This document shows, piece by piece, positions 39,013 through 46,152 of a stretch of DNA of 64,000 bases. The translations under genes were made by a program, and so were the position numbers. Numbering within the stretch: the first letter of the stretch is position 1; every line of letters starts with the position of its first letter. Below the pieces are notes generated by a model, which was given only the letters and a program-made list of their open reading frames with translations, made no database searches and was not told where the DNA came from. The stretch comes from Pseudarthrobacter sp. AL07 (GTDB taxonomy: Bacteria > Actinomycetota > Actinomycetes > Actinomycetales > Micrococcaceae): NCBI RefSeq assembly GCF_029960665.1, contig NZ_JASBRB010000009.1, forward strand, positions 1 to 64,000, given 5' to 3'.

Positions 39013-39744
39013 TCAGGCGCCGAGCCCGGCAATCCCCGCGAGGACGGTGAGGTGGTGTTCAAAGAGTTCGTCGCGGGCACGGAAGGTGTCCGCCCCGTAC
39101 TGGCCAAAGACCTCGAAGCTCACCGTTCCAAAGAGTGAAGTCCACACGAGCGTTCCGTTTGCCATAACTTCGTTCGGCACGGCGAGCCCGAGTCCCGCGC
39201 GGATCGCTTCCAGGTCGGCAGCCAAGACGGAAGGCACGACGGCGGTGCGTACCGCCGTCGTTATCTTGCCCGCCCGGTACGCACTGTCGAGATTGCCGAC
39301 CAGGCTGTAGATCACGCGCGTGCCGGGCGTCGTGGTCTGGCCGGCGGGCGCCCGGTAGCCGGGCACCGGGCTGCCGAACAGGAGTCCGTAGCGCGCGGGC
39401 TCCCGCAGCGCCCAGGTCCTGACGGCCCGGCCGAGCGCCTTGAACCTGCCATCAAAGTCGCGCTCCGGCAACGCGTTCACGGCAGCATCCACGGCGTCGC
39501 GGAGCTCGCTGTAGGCGTCCACCAGAAGCAGCGTGAGGAGCTCGTCACGGTTGGCCACGTAACGGTAGACAGCGGAGGAGACAACGCCCAAGTCCCTCGC
39601 CACGGCGCGGAGCGACAGGGCTGCCGCGCCGTGGATTGCCAAGTGCTCCCGACCCAGCCGGACGATGTCGGCAATCGTCTGGGCCCGTGCGCGCTCCCGC
39701 GGTGTCCGAAGGGTGGTTTCCGCGTCCGCGGCAGGGTCATTCAT
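39013..39744 (-). CDS. TetR/AcrR-family transcriptional regulator
   Basis: A dimeric repressor of 243 residues. The N-terminal helix-turn-helix is within TIADIVRLGREHLAIHGAAA, LSLRAVARDLGVVSSAVYRY and VANRDELLTLLLVDAY. The C-terminal ligand domain with WALREPARYGLLFGSPVPGY is the WHG (TetR_C_33) type. It is divergent from an NAD-dependent epimerase-type gene. Two identical dyads in the shared intergenic region are its likely operators, so it should control that gene and perhaps itself. Confidence 0.9.
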   Translation of the reverse strand: MNDPAADAETTLRTPRERARAQTIADIVRLGREHLAIHGAAALSLRAVARDLGVVSSAVYRYVANRDELLTLLLVDAYSELRDAVDAAVNALPERDFDGRFKALGRAVRTWALREPARYGLLFGSPVPGYRAPAGQTTTPGTRVIYSLVGNLDSAYRAGKITTAVRTAVVPSVLAADLEAIRAGLGLAVPNEVMANGTLVWTSLFGTVSFEVFGQYGADTFRARDELFEHHLTVLAGIAGLGA

Positions 39745-39783
39745 TTGTCCAGCATCGCATAAAGCAGAGCAGTGTCAACAATT

Positions 39784-39845
39784 GAGAGCAGCGCTCTTGA
39801 CAGCCTCTGAATGAAGGTGCACGCTACTGGGAGAGCGGTGCTCTC
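39784..39845. promoter_or_regulatory. Two TetR-type operators bracketing the epimerase promoter
   Basis: GAGAGC-AGC-GCTCTT (39784-39798) and GAGAGC-GGT-GCTCTC (39831-39845) are the same 15-bp dyad, centres 47 bp apart. TTGACA (39797-39802) and CACGCT (39820-39825) lie between them as -35/-10 with a 17-base spacer. One site overlaps the -35, the other the expected start site. Confidence 0.65.
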
Positions 39846-39870
39846 TATTAGAAGTCCATGAGGAGAAGTC

Positions 39871-40758
39871 ATGACCGATGTCAACGTTGTTACCGGAGCC
39901 GGCCCCGTGGGTTGGACGGTCGCTGAACAGCTCGCAGGCCAAGGAAGAAACGTCAGGATCCTCACGCGCTCCGGCGGCGGCCCCGAGCATCCGCTGGTTG
40001 AACGTGTGAAAGCGGACGTCCAGGATGCCGCCCCTGTACCAGCGGCCGAGCAAACGGTGCTGGCCGCTGCAGGCGAGGCGGGCGCCGTCGTTGTCTTCCC
40101 CGAAAGCCTTTACTCGTACAGCGAGCCGCACCGAGCTATGACAGAAGCGGGTCCGCGGACCGCCGAGGGCGGCAAGCGGGGTGTCCGGACCAAACTCCTG
40201 GAGGCGCGGGACGCCTCTCCGACCAATACCGTCAGCGTGGTTGCCGGCGATTTCTTTGGCCCACGGGTGCGGACCTCACATGCCGGCGAGCGCATGGTCC
40301 CCGCCGTGCTGGCCGGCAAGAAGGTGTGGGCCATCGGGAGCGCGGACCAGCCCCATTCGTTCACGTTCGTCCCGGACCTGGCGGCGGCTATGATCCATGC
40401 CGCGGGGACGCCGGCGCTGTGGAACAAGGTGTGGCACGCGCCCACCGGGCCGGCAGTACCACAGCGGCAGTTGGCCACAGCGTTCACGGAAGCCGGCGGT
40501 GCGGCGTCGCCCACGTTGGGAGCCATCCCGGGTTGGGCACTCCGGGCCATGGGTGCCTTCTCGAAGGATCTCCGGGAGCTCGCCGAAACCCTCTACCAGT
40601 TCGATCAGCCGTTCGTGATGGACTCCGCGGCGAGCCAGGCCGCGTTTGGCCTGCGCCCGACCCCCCTGCCGAGGCAGCCGCGGCCACGGTGGCCTGGTGG
40701 CGCGCGCAGGCCTGAGGCTTGTGCTTACCGGCGGCCGGCACCCTCTGACGCGGGATGA
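39871..40758 (+). CDS. NAD-dependent epimerase/dehydratase-type protein, C-terminally frameshifted
   Basis: An extended short-chain dehydrogenase-like protein. The N-terminus has the nucleotide fold VVTGAGPVGWTVAEQLAGQG and RILTRSGGGPEHP. Later family words are ESLYSYSEPHRAMTE, VVAGDFFGPRVRTSHAGERM and FVPDLAAAMIHAAGTPALWN. Two faults are visible. Between DVQDAAPV and LAAAGEAGAVVVFPE about 35 residues expected between the fold and the Tyr region are missing. Near 40667 the frame is off by one: adding a base gives the expected end (AEAAAATVAWWRAQA, stop 40715), whereas the actual frame reads an Arg/Pro-rich tail to 40758. It is likely to be poorly functional. RBS GAGGAG precedes ATG 39871. Confidence 0.7.
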   Translation: MTDVNVVTGAGPVGWTVAEQLAGQGRNVRILTRSGGGPEHPLVERVKADVQDAAPVPAAEQTVLAAAGEAGAVVVFPESLYSYSEPHRAMTEAGPRTAEGGKRGVRTKLLEARDASPTNTVSVVAGDFFGPRVRTSHAGERMVPAVLAGKKVWAIGSADQPHSFTFVPDLAAAMIHAAGTPALWNKVWHAPTGPAVPQRQLATAFTEAGGAASPTLGAIPGWALRAMGAFSKDLRELAETLYQFDQPFVMDSAASQAAFGLRPTPLPRQPRPRWPGGARRPEACAYRRPAPSDAG

Positions 40759-42941
40759 AGATCGGGCTCCACCGGGCCAACATCCCGCCGCACCCCCACA
40801 TCCAGCTCAGGCCTGCCCAGCTTGCCGGGCCACCAGATGCTCGGGCCGATGTCGTACGCCAGCGCGGGGACCAGGAGCGAGCGCACCAGCACAGTGTCCA
40901 GCAGCACGCCGAACGCCACAATGAAGGCGAGCTGTACCAGGAACATGATGGGGATGACCCCCAGCGCGGCGAACGTGGCGGCGAGCACCACACCGGCAGA
41001 GGTGATCACGCCGCCGGTCACGCCAAGTCCGCGCAGGATGCCCGGCCGCGTCCCGTGCTTCAGCGATTCCTCCCGCACCCGGCTCATCAGGAAGATGTTG
41101 TAGTCAACGCCCAAGGCCACCAGGAACACAAACCCGAACAGCGGCACAGTGGCGTCAGCGCCGGGGAATCCCAGCAGGCTGTTGAAGACCACAGCCGAAA
41201 CGCCCATGGCTGCCCCATAAGACAACACCACGGAGAGCACCAACAGCACCGGCGCCACCACGGAGCGAAGCAGCAGCATCAGGATGAACAGAATGACCAC
41301 CAGCACGATGGGGATAATGATCACCAGGTCGCGCTGGGCAGTGATGTTGGTGTCCAGGGCCGTGGCGGTCACACCGCCAACCAAAGCGCCGGCGTCGACC
41401 GTTTTTACGTCCTGGCGCAGCGCCTTGACCGAGTCCTCCGCCTCACTGGAATCCGCGGCGTAGTTCAGCGTGGCATTGATCAGCACCTTGCCGTCGTGGA
41501 CGTCGGGAGCGCTGGTAGTCCCGGGGGCGCCGGTGATCGGCACACCGCCTTCAGCCAGGAGGTAGGCGTCCCCCACGCCGTCGGCCGCTTTGACCTTTAC
41601 CAGCACCTCATCGGCTTTGCTCTCGTCCGCAATGACGACGGCGGGGCTGCCGCTGCCGGCGTCGAAATGCCGCGCCAGCGCGTCCTGGCCGTCCACCGCA
41701 TTGGATGCGGTGAGAATGACGTCGGTCTGCGGCACGCCGTTGGCCTTCAGCTGCAGCACGCCGGCCGAAGCCACCACCAGGAGGAGGACCGATGCTACCC
41801 AGACCGTGCGCGGGCGGCGGGAAACCAGCGAACCGGTGGCCCGCCAGATGCCTTTCTGCCCCTCCAGGCCGGTGACCAGTTCGGGCTCACGCTCGCCCGC
41901 CGGAACCAGCTTGGGGCGGAACGGCCAGAACGCGGCCCGGCCGAGGAGCGCCATCAGAGCGGGCAGGAGGGTCAGCGCGGCGAACAGCGAGCAGAGGATG
42001 CCGGCGGCCGCGACAGGGCCCAGCGCCTTGTTGGAGTTCAGGTCCGAGAACAGCAGGCAGAGCAGGGCAATGATGACGGTGGCGCCGGATGCCAGGATCG
42101 GCTCGAACGATGCCTTCCACGCCGTTAGCACGGCTGCGGTCCGGTTGCGCGTGTGGGTCAGGGCCTCCCGGAACCTCGCCACGTACAGCAGCGCATAGTC
42201 CGTGGCCGCGCCGATCACCAGGATGGACAGGATGCCCTGGCTCTGGCCGCTCAACTGGATCCAGCCGAGCTTGGCCATGCCGAAAACGAGCAGAATGGCG
42301 GCGCACAACGCAAAGACCGAGGTGAGCAACACGGCGAGGGGCAGGAGAAGCGAGCGGTAGACGATGAGCAGGATCAGGAACACCGCACCGAGTGCCACCA
42401 GGAGCAGGATGCCGTCGATGCCGGCGAAGGCGCCGACCAGGTCTGCGGTCAGGCCCGCGGGGCCGGTGACGAAGGTCTGCATGCCTTCAGGGGCGGAATC
42501 CGCCAAAAAGTCCCGCAACTCCTGGACGGATTCCTTCAGCTCACCGGTGGACCCGATCGGAACGATGAACTGGACCGCTTTCCCGTCTTCCGAAGGGATG
42601 GGTCCGATCACAGCGCTGCCTGATTCGAGGCCCTCCAGTCCCGTTTTCAGGGATGCCAGTTCGCCAAGCGCCGCGGGGCTTATAGCGTCGCGGTTCTCGA
42701 TGACGATAACGGCCGGCACTTGGTCTGAATCACGGAACTTCGCCTGCCAGTCCTGCGCGGCGGTGGCTTCGGCGCTGGCCGGCAGGAAGGAAGCCTGGTC
42801 ATTGGAGGAGACCTCGTCGAGGCGCCCGAAGGTGGGTCCGCCCACCCCGGCGATGGCCAGCCACGTAAGCACCAACAAAACGGGAAGCAGCCAGCGAAGC
42901 CAGAACGGTACCCTCGCGCTGTGCTGGGGACTTGATTTCAT
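40725..42941 (-). CDS. MMPL/RND-superfamily transporter
   Basis: A membrane exporter of 738 residues with the MMPL plan: one segment at the N-terminus (FWLRWLLPVLLVLTWLAIAG), an extracytoplasmic domain (about 40-170), five segments, and the same repeated in the second half (from WVASVLLLVVASAGVLQLKA). Proton-relay-type stretches include VIGAATDYALLYVARFREAL and FLVALGVDYNIFLMSRVREE. Substrates in the family are lipids or drugs. It is divergent from a MarR-family gene; a dyad in the gap suggests that MarR represses it. Its 3' end overlaps the frameshifted tail of the epimerase gene. Confidence 0.9.
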   Translation of the reverse strand: MKSSPQHSARVPFWLRWLLPVLLVLTWLAIAGVGGPTFGRLDEVSSNDQASFLPASAEATAAQDWQAKFRDSDQVPAVIVIENRDAISPAALGELASLKTGLEGLESGSAVIGPIPSEDGKAVQFIVPIGSTGELKESVQELRDFLADSAPEGMQTFVTGPAGLTADLVGAFAGIDGILLLVALGAVFLILLIVYRSLLLPLAVLLTSVFALCAAILLVFGMAKLGWIQLSGQSQGILSILVIGAATDYALLYVARFREALTHTRNRTAAVLTAWKASFEPILASGATVIIALLCLLFSDLNSNKALGPVAAAGILCSLFAALTLLPALMALLGRAAFWPFRPKLVPAGEREPELVTGLEGQKGIWRATGSLVSRRPRTVWVASVLLLVVASAGVLQLKANGVPQTDVILTASNAVDGQDALARHFDAGSGSPAVVIADESKADEVLVKVKAADGVGDAYLLAEGGVPITGAPGTTSAPDVHDGKVLINATLNYAADSSEAEDSVKALRQDVKTVDAGALVGGVTATALDTNITAQRDLVIIIPIVLVVILFILMLLLRSVVAPVLLVLSVVLSYGAAMGVSAVVFNSLLGFPGADATVPLFGFVFLVALGVDYNIFLMSRVREESLKHGTRPGILRGLGVTGGVITSAGVVLAATFAALGVIPIMFLVQLAFIVAFGVLLDTVLVRSLLVPALAYDIGPSIWWPGKLGRPELDVGVRRDVGPVEPDLHPASEGAGRR

Positions 42942-42992
42942 GATTCCTGCTTCGCTCGGGGTGGCCGCGGTATACTTTATTCCATCCTAGAG

Positions 42993-43011
42993 TATCTCCA
43001 CCATGGAGATA
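42993..43011. promoter_or_regulatory. MarR-type operator between MMPL and MarR genes
   Basis: TATCTCCA-CCA-TGGAGATA, a perfect 8-bp dyad with a three-base centre, lies in the divergent intergenic region near probable promoters (TATACT at 42971). Size and symmetry suit a MarR dimer. Confidence 0.65.
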
Positions 43012-43129
43012 AATACTTTGGTTGGGTTTCCTGTTTGAACGACGCATCTGGCATCGCTGCAGTAATATCCGTCAGGGCACCAGACAGGCTCACGGGCACA
43101 GGCAGGCAAGCGAGCGTAGGAGGCGGAAC

Positions 43130-43639
43130 ATGACGGACGAATCGTTCCAGCGCCCACCGAACTCGGCACCCTTTGCCCTTGTTCGCCTGCTCCAGGACTT
43201 CACTCTGGAGGCCAACCGCTACGTGGACACCGCTGGCGGCCGCAACGACATGCACCGGACGGACCTCAATGCGCTGGCGGCGATCATGCGGCACACCGCC
43301 AAGGGCCTGGTGGTCACGCCGGGCATCCTGCGCAAGGAACTCAACCTCAGCTCCCCCGCCACCACCGCCCTCATCGACCGGCTGGACAGTTCGGGGCACG
43401 TGGTCAGGGAGCGTCTCGGGCCGGACCGGCGGCAGGTCCAGCTCCGCATGACACCGAAGGCGTTCCGGGACGGCAGTGCCATGTTCATGCCGCTTTCGCG
43501 CCACATGGGTACCGCCATGGCGGATTTCTCGCCCGCCGAACTGGAGCTCGTTACGCGGTTCATGACCGCCATGGTGGACGCCACCGTCGCGGCCCGTGAG
43601 GATGCGGCCAGCGGCGGCCCCGCCGCCCCAGCCAAGTAG
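43130..43639 (+). CDS. MarR-family transcriptional regulator
   Basis: A 169-residue winged-helix repressor. The start is ATG 43130, just after TAGGAGGCGG. The DNA-binding domain has LAAIMRHTAKGLVVTPGILR, KELNLSSPATTALIDRLDSS (recognition helix) and GHVVRERLGPDRRQVQLRMT (wing). Flanking helices FALVRLLQDFTLEANRYVD and FTAMVDATVAAREDA form the dimer interface. It is divergent from the MMPL exporter and should respond to an exported compound. It could also be co-transcribed with the methyltransferase 44 bases downstream. Confidence 0.9.
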   Translation: MTDESFQRPPNSAPFALVRLLQDFTLEANRYVDTAGGRNDMHRTDLNALAAIMRHTAKGLVVTPGILRKELNLSSPATTALIDRLDSSGHVVRERLGPDRRQVQLRMTPKAFRDGSAMFMPLSRHMGTAMADFSPAELELVTRFMTAMVDATVAAREDAASGGPAAPAK

Positions 43640-43683
43640 GAAGGTTCCGTCCGTTTTCCACTGCGGAGGGGTAGCGTTTCACT

Positions 43684-44505
43684 ATGAGTGCGCAGCAGCC
43701 TGACGACGACGATGTGTACACGCACGGCCACCACGATTCTGTGGTCCGCGCCCACGCCTCCAGGACCGCGGAGAACTCCGCGGCCTTTGTCATTCCGCAC
43801 CTCACGCCCGGGGTTTCAGTGCTCGACGTCGGCTGCGGCCCGGGGAGCATCACCTGCGATTTCGCCGGGCTGGTGTCGCCCGGGAAGGTCACCGGCCTGG
43901 ACCGGTCGCCGGACATCATCGCCCAGGCCACGGCATTGGCCGCCGAGCGCGGCGTGGCCAATGCGGAGTTCCTGGCCGGCAATATCTATGACCTCGATTT
44001 CGAGGACGAAACGTTCGACGTCGTCCATGCCCACCAGGTGCTCCAGCACCTGACCGACCCGGTGGAGGCGTTGCGCGAGATGCGCCGGGTGGCGAAGCCG
44101 GGCGGCATTGTGGCAGTGCGCGACGCCGATTTCCACGGCATGAGCTGGTACCCCGCGGTCCCTGAGCTGGACGAATGGATGGACCTGTACCAGCGGATCG
44201 CACGACGCAACGGGGCCGAGCCCGACGCCGGCCGCCGGCTCGTGTCCTGGGTCCAGTCCGCAGGCTTCGGCGACGTGGCGCCCACCAGCAGCAACTGGCT
44301 GTATGCCACCGGGCAACAGCGGAGATGGCAGGCCAGGGTCTGGGGTGAACGGGTGCTGCACTCGGCCTTCGCGGAGCAGGCCCTTGAGTACGGCTTCGCA
44401 AATCCAGCGGACCTGGCCCGGATTTCGGCTGGCTGGCACCGCTGGGGATCCACCGACGACGGCTGGTTCCTGATCCCGAACGGTGAGGTCATCGCCCGGG
44501 CGTGA
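43684..44505 (+). CDS. SAM-dependent methyltransferase (UbiE/Methyltransf_11 type)
   Basis: A 273-residue class I methyltransferase. Motif I is VSVLDVGCGPGSITCDFAGL, followed by VTGLDRSPDIIAQATALAAE, and FDVVHAHQVLQHLTDPVEAL as motif IV. RRVAKPGGIVAVRDADFHGM is the motif V/VI region. A C-terminal region with YQRIARRNGAEPDAGRRLVS resembles actinobacterial small-molecule methyltransferases. No substrate can be assigned. It follows the MarR gene closely on the same strand. Confidence 0.85.
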   Translation: MSAQQPDDDDVYTHGHHDSVVRAHASRTAENSAAFVIPHLTPGVSVLDVGCGPGSITCDFAGLVSPGKVTGLDRSPDIIAQATALAAERGVANAEFLAGNIYDLDFEDETFDVVHAHQVLQHLTDPVEALREMRRVAKPGGIVAVRDADFHGMSWYPAVPELDEWMDLYQRIARRNGAEPDAGRRLVSWVQSAGFGDVAPTSSNWLYATGQQRRWQARVWGERVLHSAFAEQALEYGFANPADLARISAGWHRWGSTDDGWFLIPNGEVIARA

Positions 44506-44602
44506 TTTCCACATAGGCATCACAACGCCTATCCACCCCGCTCTGGCCGCCATAACGTCGGCATATGAGCCATTACGGAGAGAACGAATACTGGGCAGAG
44601 CC

Positions 44603-44639
44603 TTACACCGCCGAGGTTGACCAACTAGACTTGGTCAAC
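44603..44639 (+). promoter_or_regulatory. Leaderless promoter and operator of the toxin-antitoxin pair
   Basis: TTACAC (44603), a 17-base spacer and TAGACT (44626-44631) form a promoter whose start would fall at about 44638-44640, the antitoxin ATG. GTTGACCAA-N6-TTGGTCAAC (44616-44639), a perfect 9-bp dyad, overlaps the -10 and ends at the ATG, as expected for antitoxin autorepression. Confidence 0.65.
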
Positions 44640-44876
44640 ATGGGACAATACAACGTCCAAGAGGCAAAAACGCGCCTGTCTGAGCTGTTGAATCTTGTTG
44701 AAAACGGCGAAGATGTGGTCATTGCCAAGGCAGGCCGCCCCGTGGCCCGGCTTGTGAAAATCGAGCGCCCCCACAAACGCGAACTGGGCTTCCTGGCGCC
44801 CCTTCAGATCCCTGACGGGTTCTACGAGCCGTGGACCGACGAGGAAATGGGTGTAGTGACGGGTGGCGATCATTGA
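44640..44876 (+). CDS. Phd/YefM-family antitoxin
   Basis: A 78-residue antitoxin beginning MGQYNVQEAKTRLSELLNLV, then ENGEDVVIAKAGRPVARLVK, the classical Phd/YefM DNA-binding and dimerisation fold. The C-terminal part (LGFLAPLQIPDGFYEPWTDE) should wrap the toxin. ATG 44640 directly follows the operator dyad and fits a leaderless start; an upstream in-frame ATG at 44565 would translate through the promoter. The stop overlaps the toxin ATG by one base (TGATG). Confidence 0.9.
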   Translation: MGQYNVQEAKTRLSELLNLVENGEDVVIAKAGRPVARLVKIERPHKRELGFLAPLQIPDGFYEPWTDEEMGVVTGGDH

Positions 44877-45265
44877 TGCGCCTGCTCCTGGACACCCATG
44901 TTTTCCTGTGGGCTCTCGCCGAACCCAAGAAACTGTCCACCAAAGCCAGGAACGCCATTACCAAGCTAGAGAACTCGGTCTATGTCTCGCCCATGACCGC
45001 CTACGAACTGTCGTTCAAACACCATCAAGGCAAGCTGCCGTCGGGGGCAGCGATAGTGGCAAGCTTCGGACGGCAGGTGGCCCACCTGTACGCCTCAGAG
45101 CTGGCCATCTCCGCTCCGCATGCGGTGGCCGCCGGTCAGCTGGACTGGGAACACAAGGACCCCTTTGACCGGATCCTGGCTGCGCAAGCCATGGTGGAGG
45201 GACTGACGCTGGTGACGGCAGATCAGGAGCTTCACGCCTTTGAGCCCGTGACCACACTGTGGTGA
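44876..45265 (+). CDS. PIN-domain toxin (VapC type)
   Basis: A 129-residue ribonuclease toxin from ATG 44876. PIN acidic residues are visible: D6 in LLLDTHVFLWAL, a Glu in SPMTAYELSFKHHQG, D in DPFDRILAAQAMVEG and D in LTLVTADQELHAFEPV. It is the partner of the Phd-type antitoxin, translationally coupled by a one-base overlap. PIN toxins cleave tRNA or rRNA; the target is unknown. It ends just before a LysE-type exporter. Confidence 0.9.
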   Translation: MRLLLDTHVFLWALAEPKKLSTKARNAITKLENSVYVSPMTAYELSFKHHQGKLPSGAAIVASFGRQVAHLYASELAISAPHAVAAGQLDWEHKDPFDRILAAQAMVEGLTLVTADQELHAFEPVTTLW

Positions 45266-45306
45266 GGGCGGCATTCTTGTGGTGCTGACCGCACTAAACT
45301 TGGCAG

Positions 45307-45930
45307 GTGGAATTCTCCCTTTGGCTCGCCCTCGCCGGCGCCGGTCTCCTGATCAGTTTCACGCCGGGCGCCGGTGCCATCAACACCATGAGCAACTCGC
45401 TGACGTCCGGGTTCCGCCGCTCCATCTGGGGGATCCTTGGCCAGCAGGCAGCGCTGGTTGTCCACGTGGTGATCGTGGCGTTGGGCGTCGGCGTGCTGGT
45501 GGCCAGCTCCCCGGTGGCCTTCAACGTGATCCGCTACGCCGGCGCCGCCTATCTGGTGTACCTGGGTATCCGCCAGTTCCTGAGCAAACCGGAACTGGAC
45601 CAGGAACAGGCCGACGCCCTCCGGAATGAGCCGGCCTGGTCAATGTTCCGACGCGGCCTCTGGGTCAACCTGCTCAATCCGAAGGCCATCGTTTTCTTCC
45701 TCGCGTTTATGCCACAGTTCATCCGCCCGGAACAGCCCCTCCTGCCCCAGTACCTTGTGCTCACGGCCACCGTGGTGGTGATCGACATCCTGGTCATGTG
45801 GTTCTTCTTCGCTTTTGCCGCCAAATCCTTCCAGCGCTTCACGCAAAACGCCCGCGGCCAGAAGATCCTCAGCCGGATCTTCGGGGTGCTCTTTGTGGCG
45901 GTCGGCATTCTCCTCGCGCTGATCCACTAG
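45307..45930 (+). CDS. LysE/RhtB-family exporter
   Basis: An inner-membrane exporter of amino acids or related metabolites, 207 residues with about six segments. The RhtB signature is near the N-terminus: LISFTPGAGAINTMSNSLTS and GFRRSIWGILGQQAALVVHV. It has VNLLNPKAIVFFLAFMPQFI, a family hallmark. The GTG start 45307 is used (VEFSLWLALAGAGLL). The substrate is probably an amino acid such as threonine, homoserine or a related compound. Confidence 0.88.
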   Translation: MEFSLWLALAGAGLLISFTPGAGAINTMSNSLTSGFRRSIWGILGQQAALVVHVVIVALGVGVLVASSPVAFNVIRYAGAAYLVYLGIRQFLSKPELDQEQADALRNEPAWSMFRRGLWVNLLNPKAIVFFLAFMPQFIRPEQPLLPQYLVLTATVVVIDILVMWFFFAFAAKSFQRFTQNARGQKILSRIFGVLFVAVGILLALIH

Positions 45931-46139
45931 GCCTGGCCACCGCGCATTTCACACTGCTGGCCGCACTGCCGTCCGCCGTTTTTCGCTCTGGCACAACATC
46001 TCCGGCGCGATTGTGGCAGCATGGCTGGCCCGGCGACCGCTGCGTGACGCCTAGCGGGAGCTGCCTGGAGGCATCGCCGCGCACGTCTGCACTGTCCTCG
46101 GCCAGGCGGCGCCGCGACAGCGGCTGATGCAGCAGCAGG

Positions 46140-46145
46140 TACGCT
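46140..46145 (+). promoter_or_regulatory. Likely -10 for a leaderless pabB transcript
   Basis: TACGCT ends seven bases before the ATG at 46153, so transcription would begin at or beside the start codon. No ribosome-binding site precedes the gene. Confidence 0.45.
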
Positions 46146-46152
46146 CTATTTC

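Noticed and set aside
44565-44639. An N-terminal extension of the antitoxin from the ATG at 44565
   Set aside because: The added residues do not resemble Phd/YefM proteins and would be encoded by the promoter and operator.
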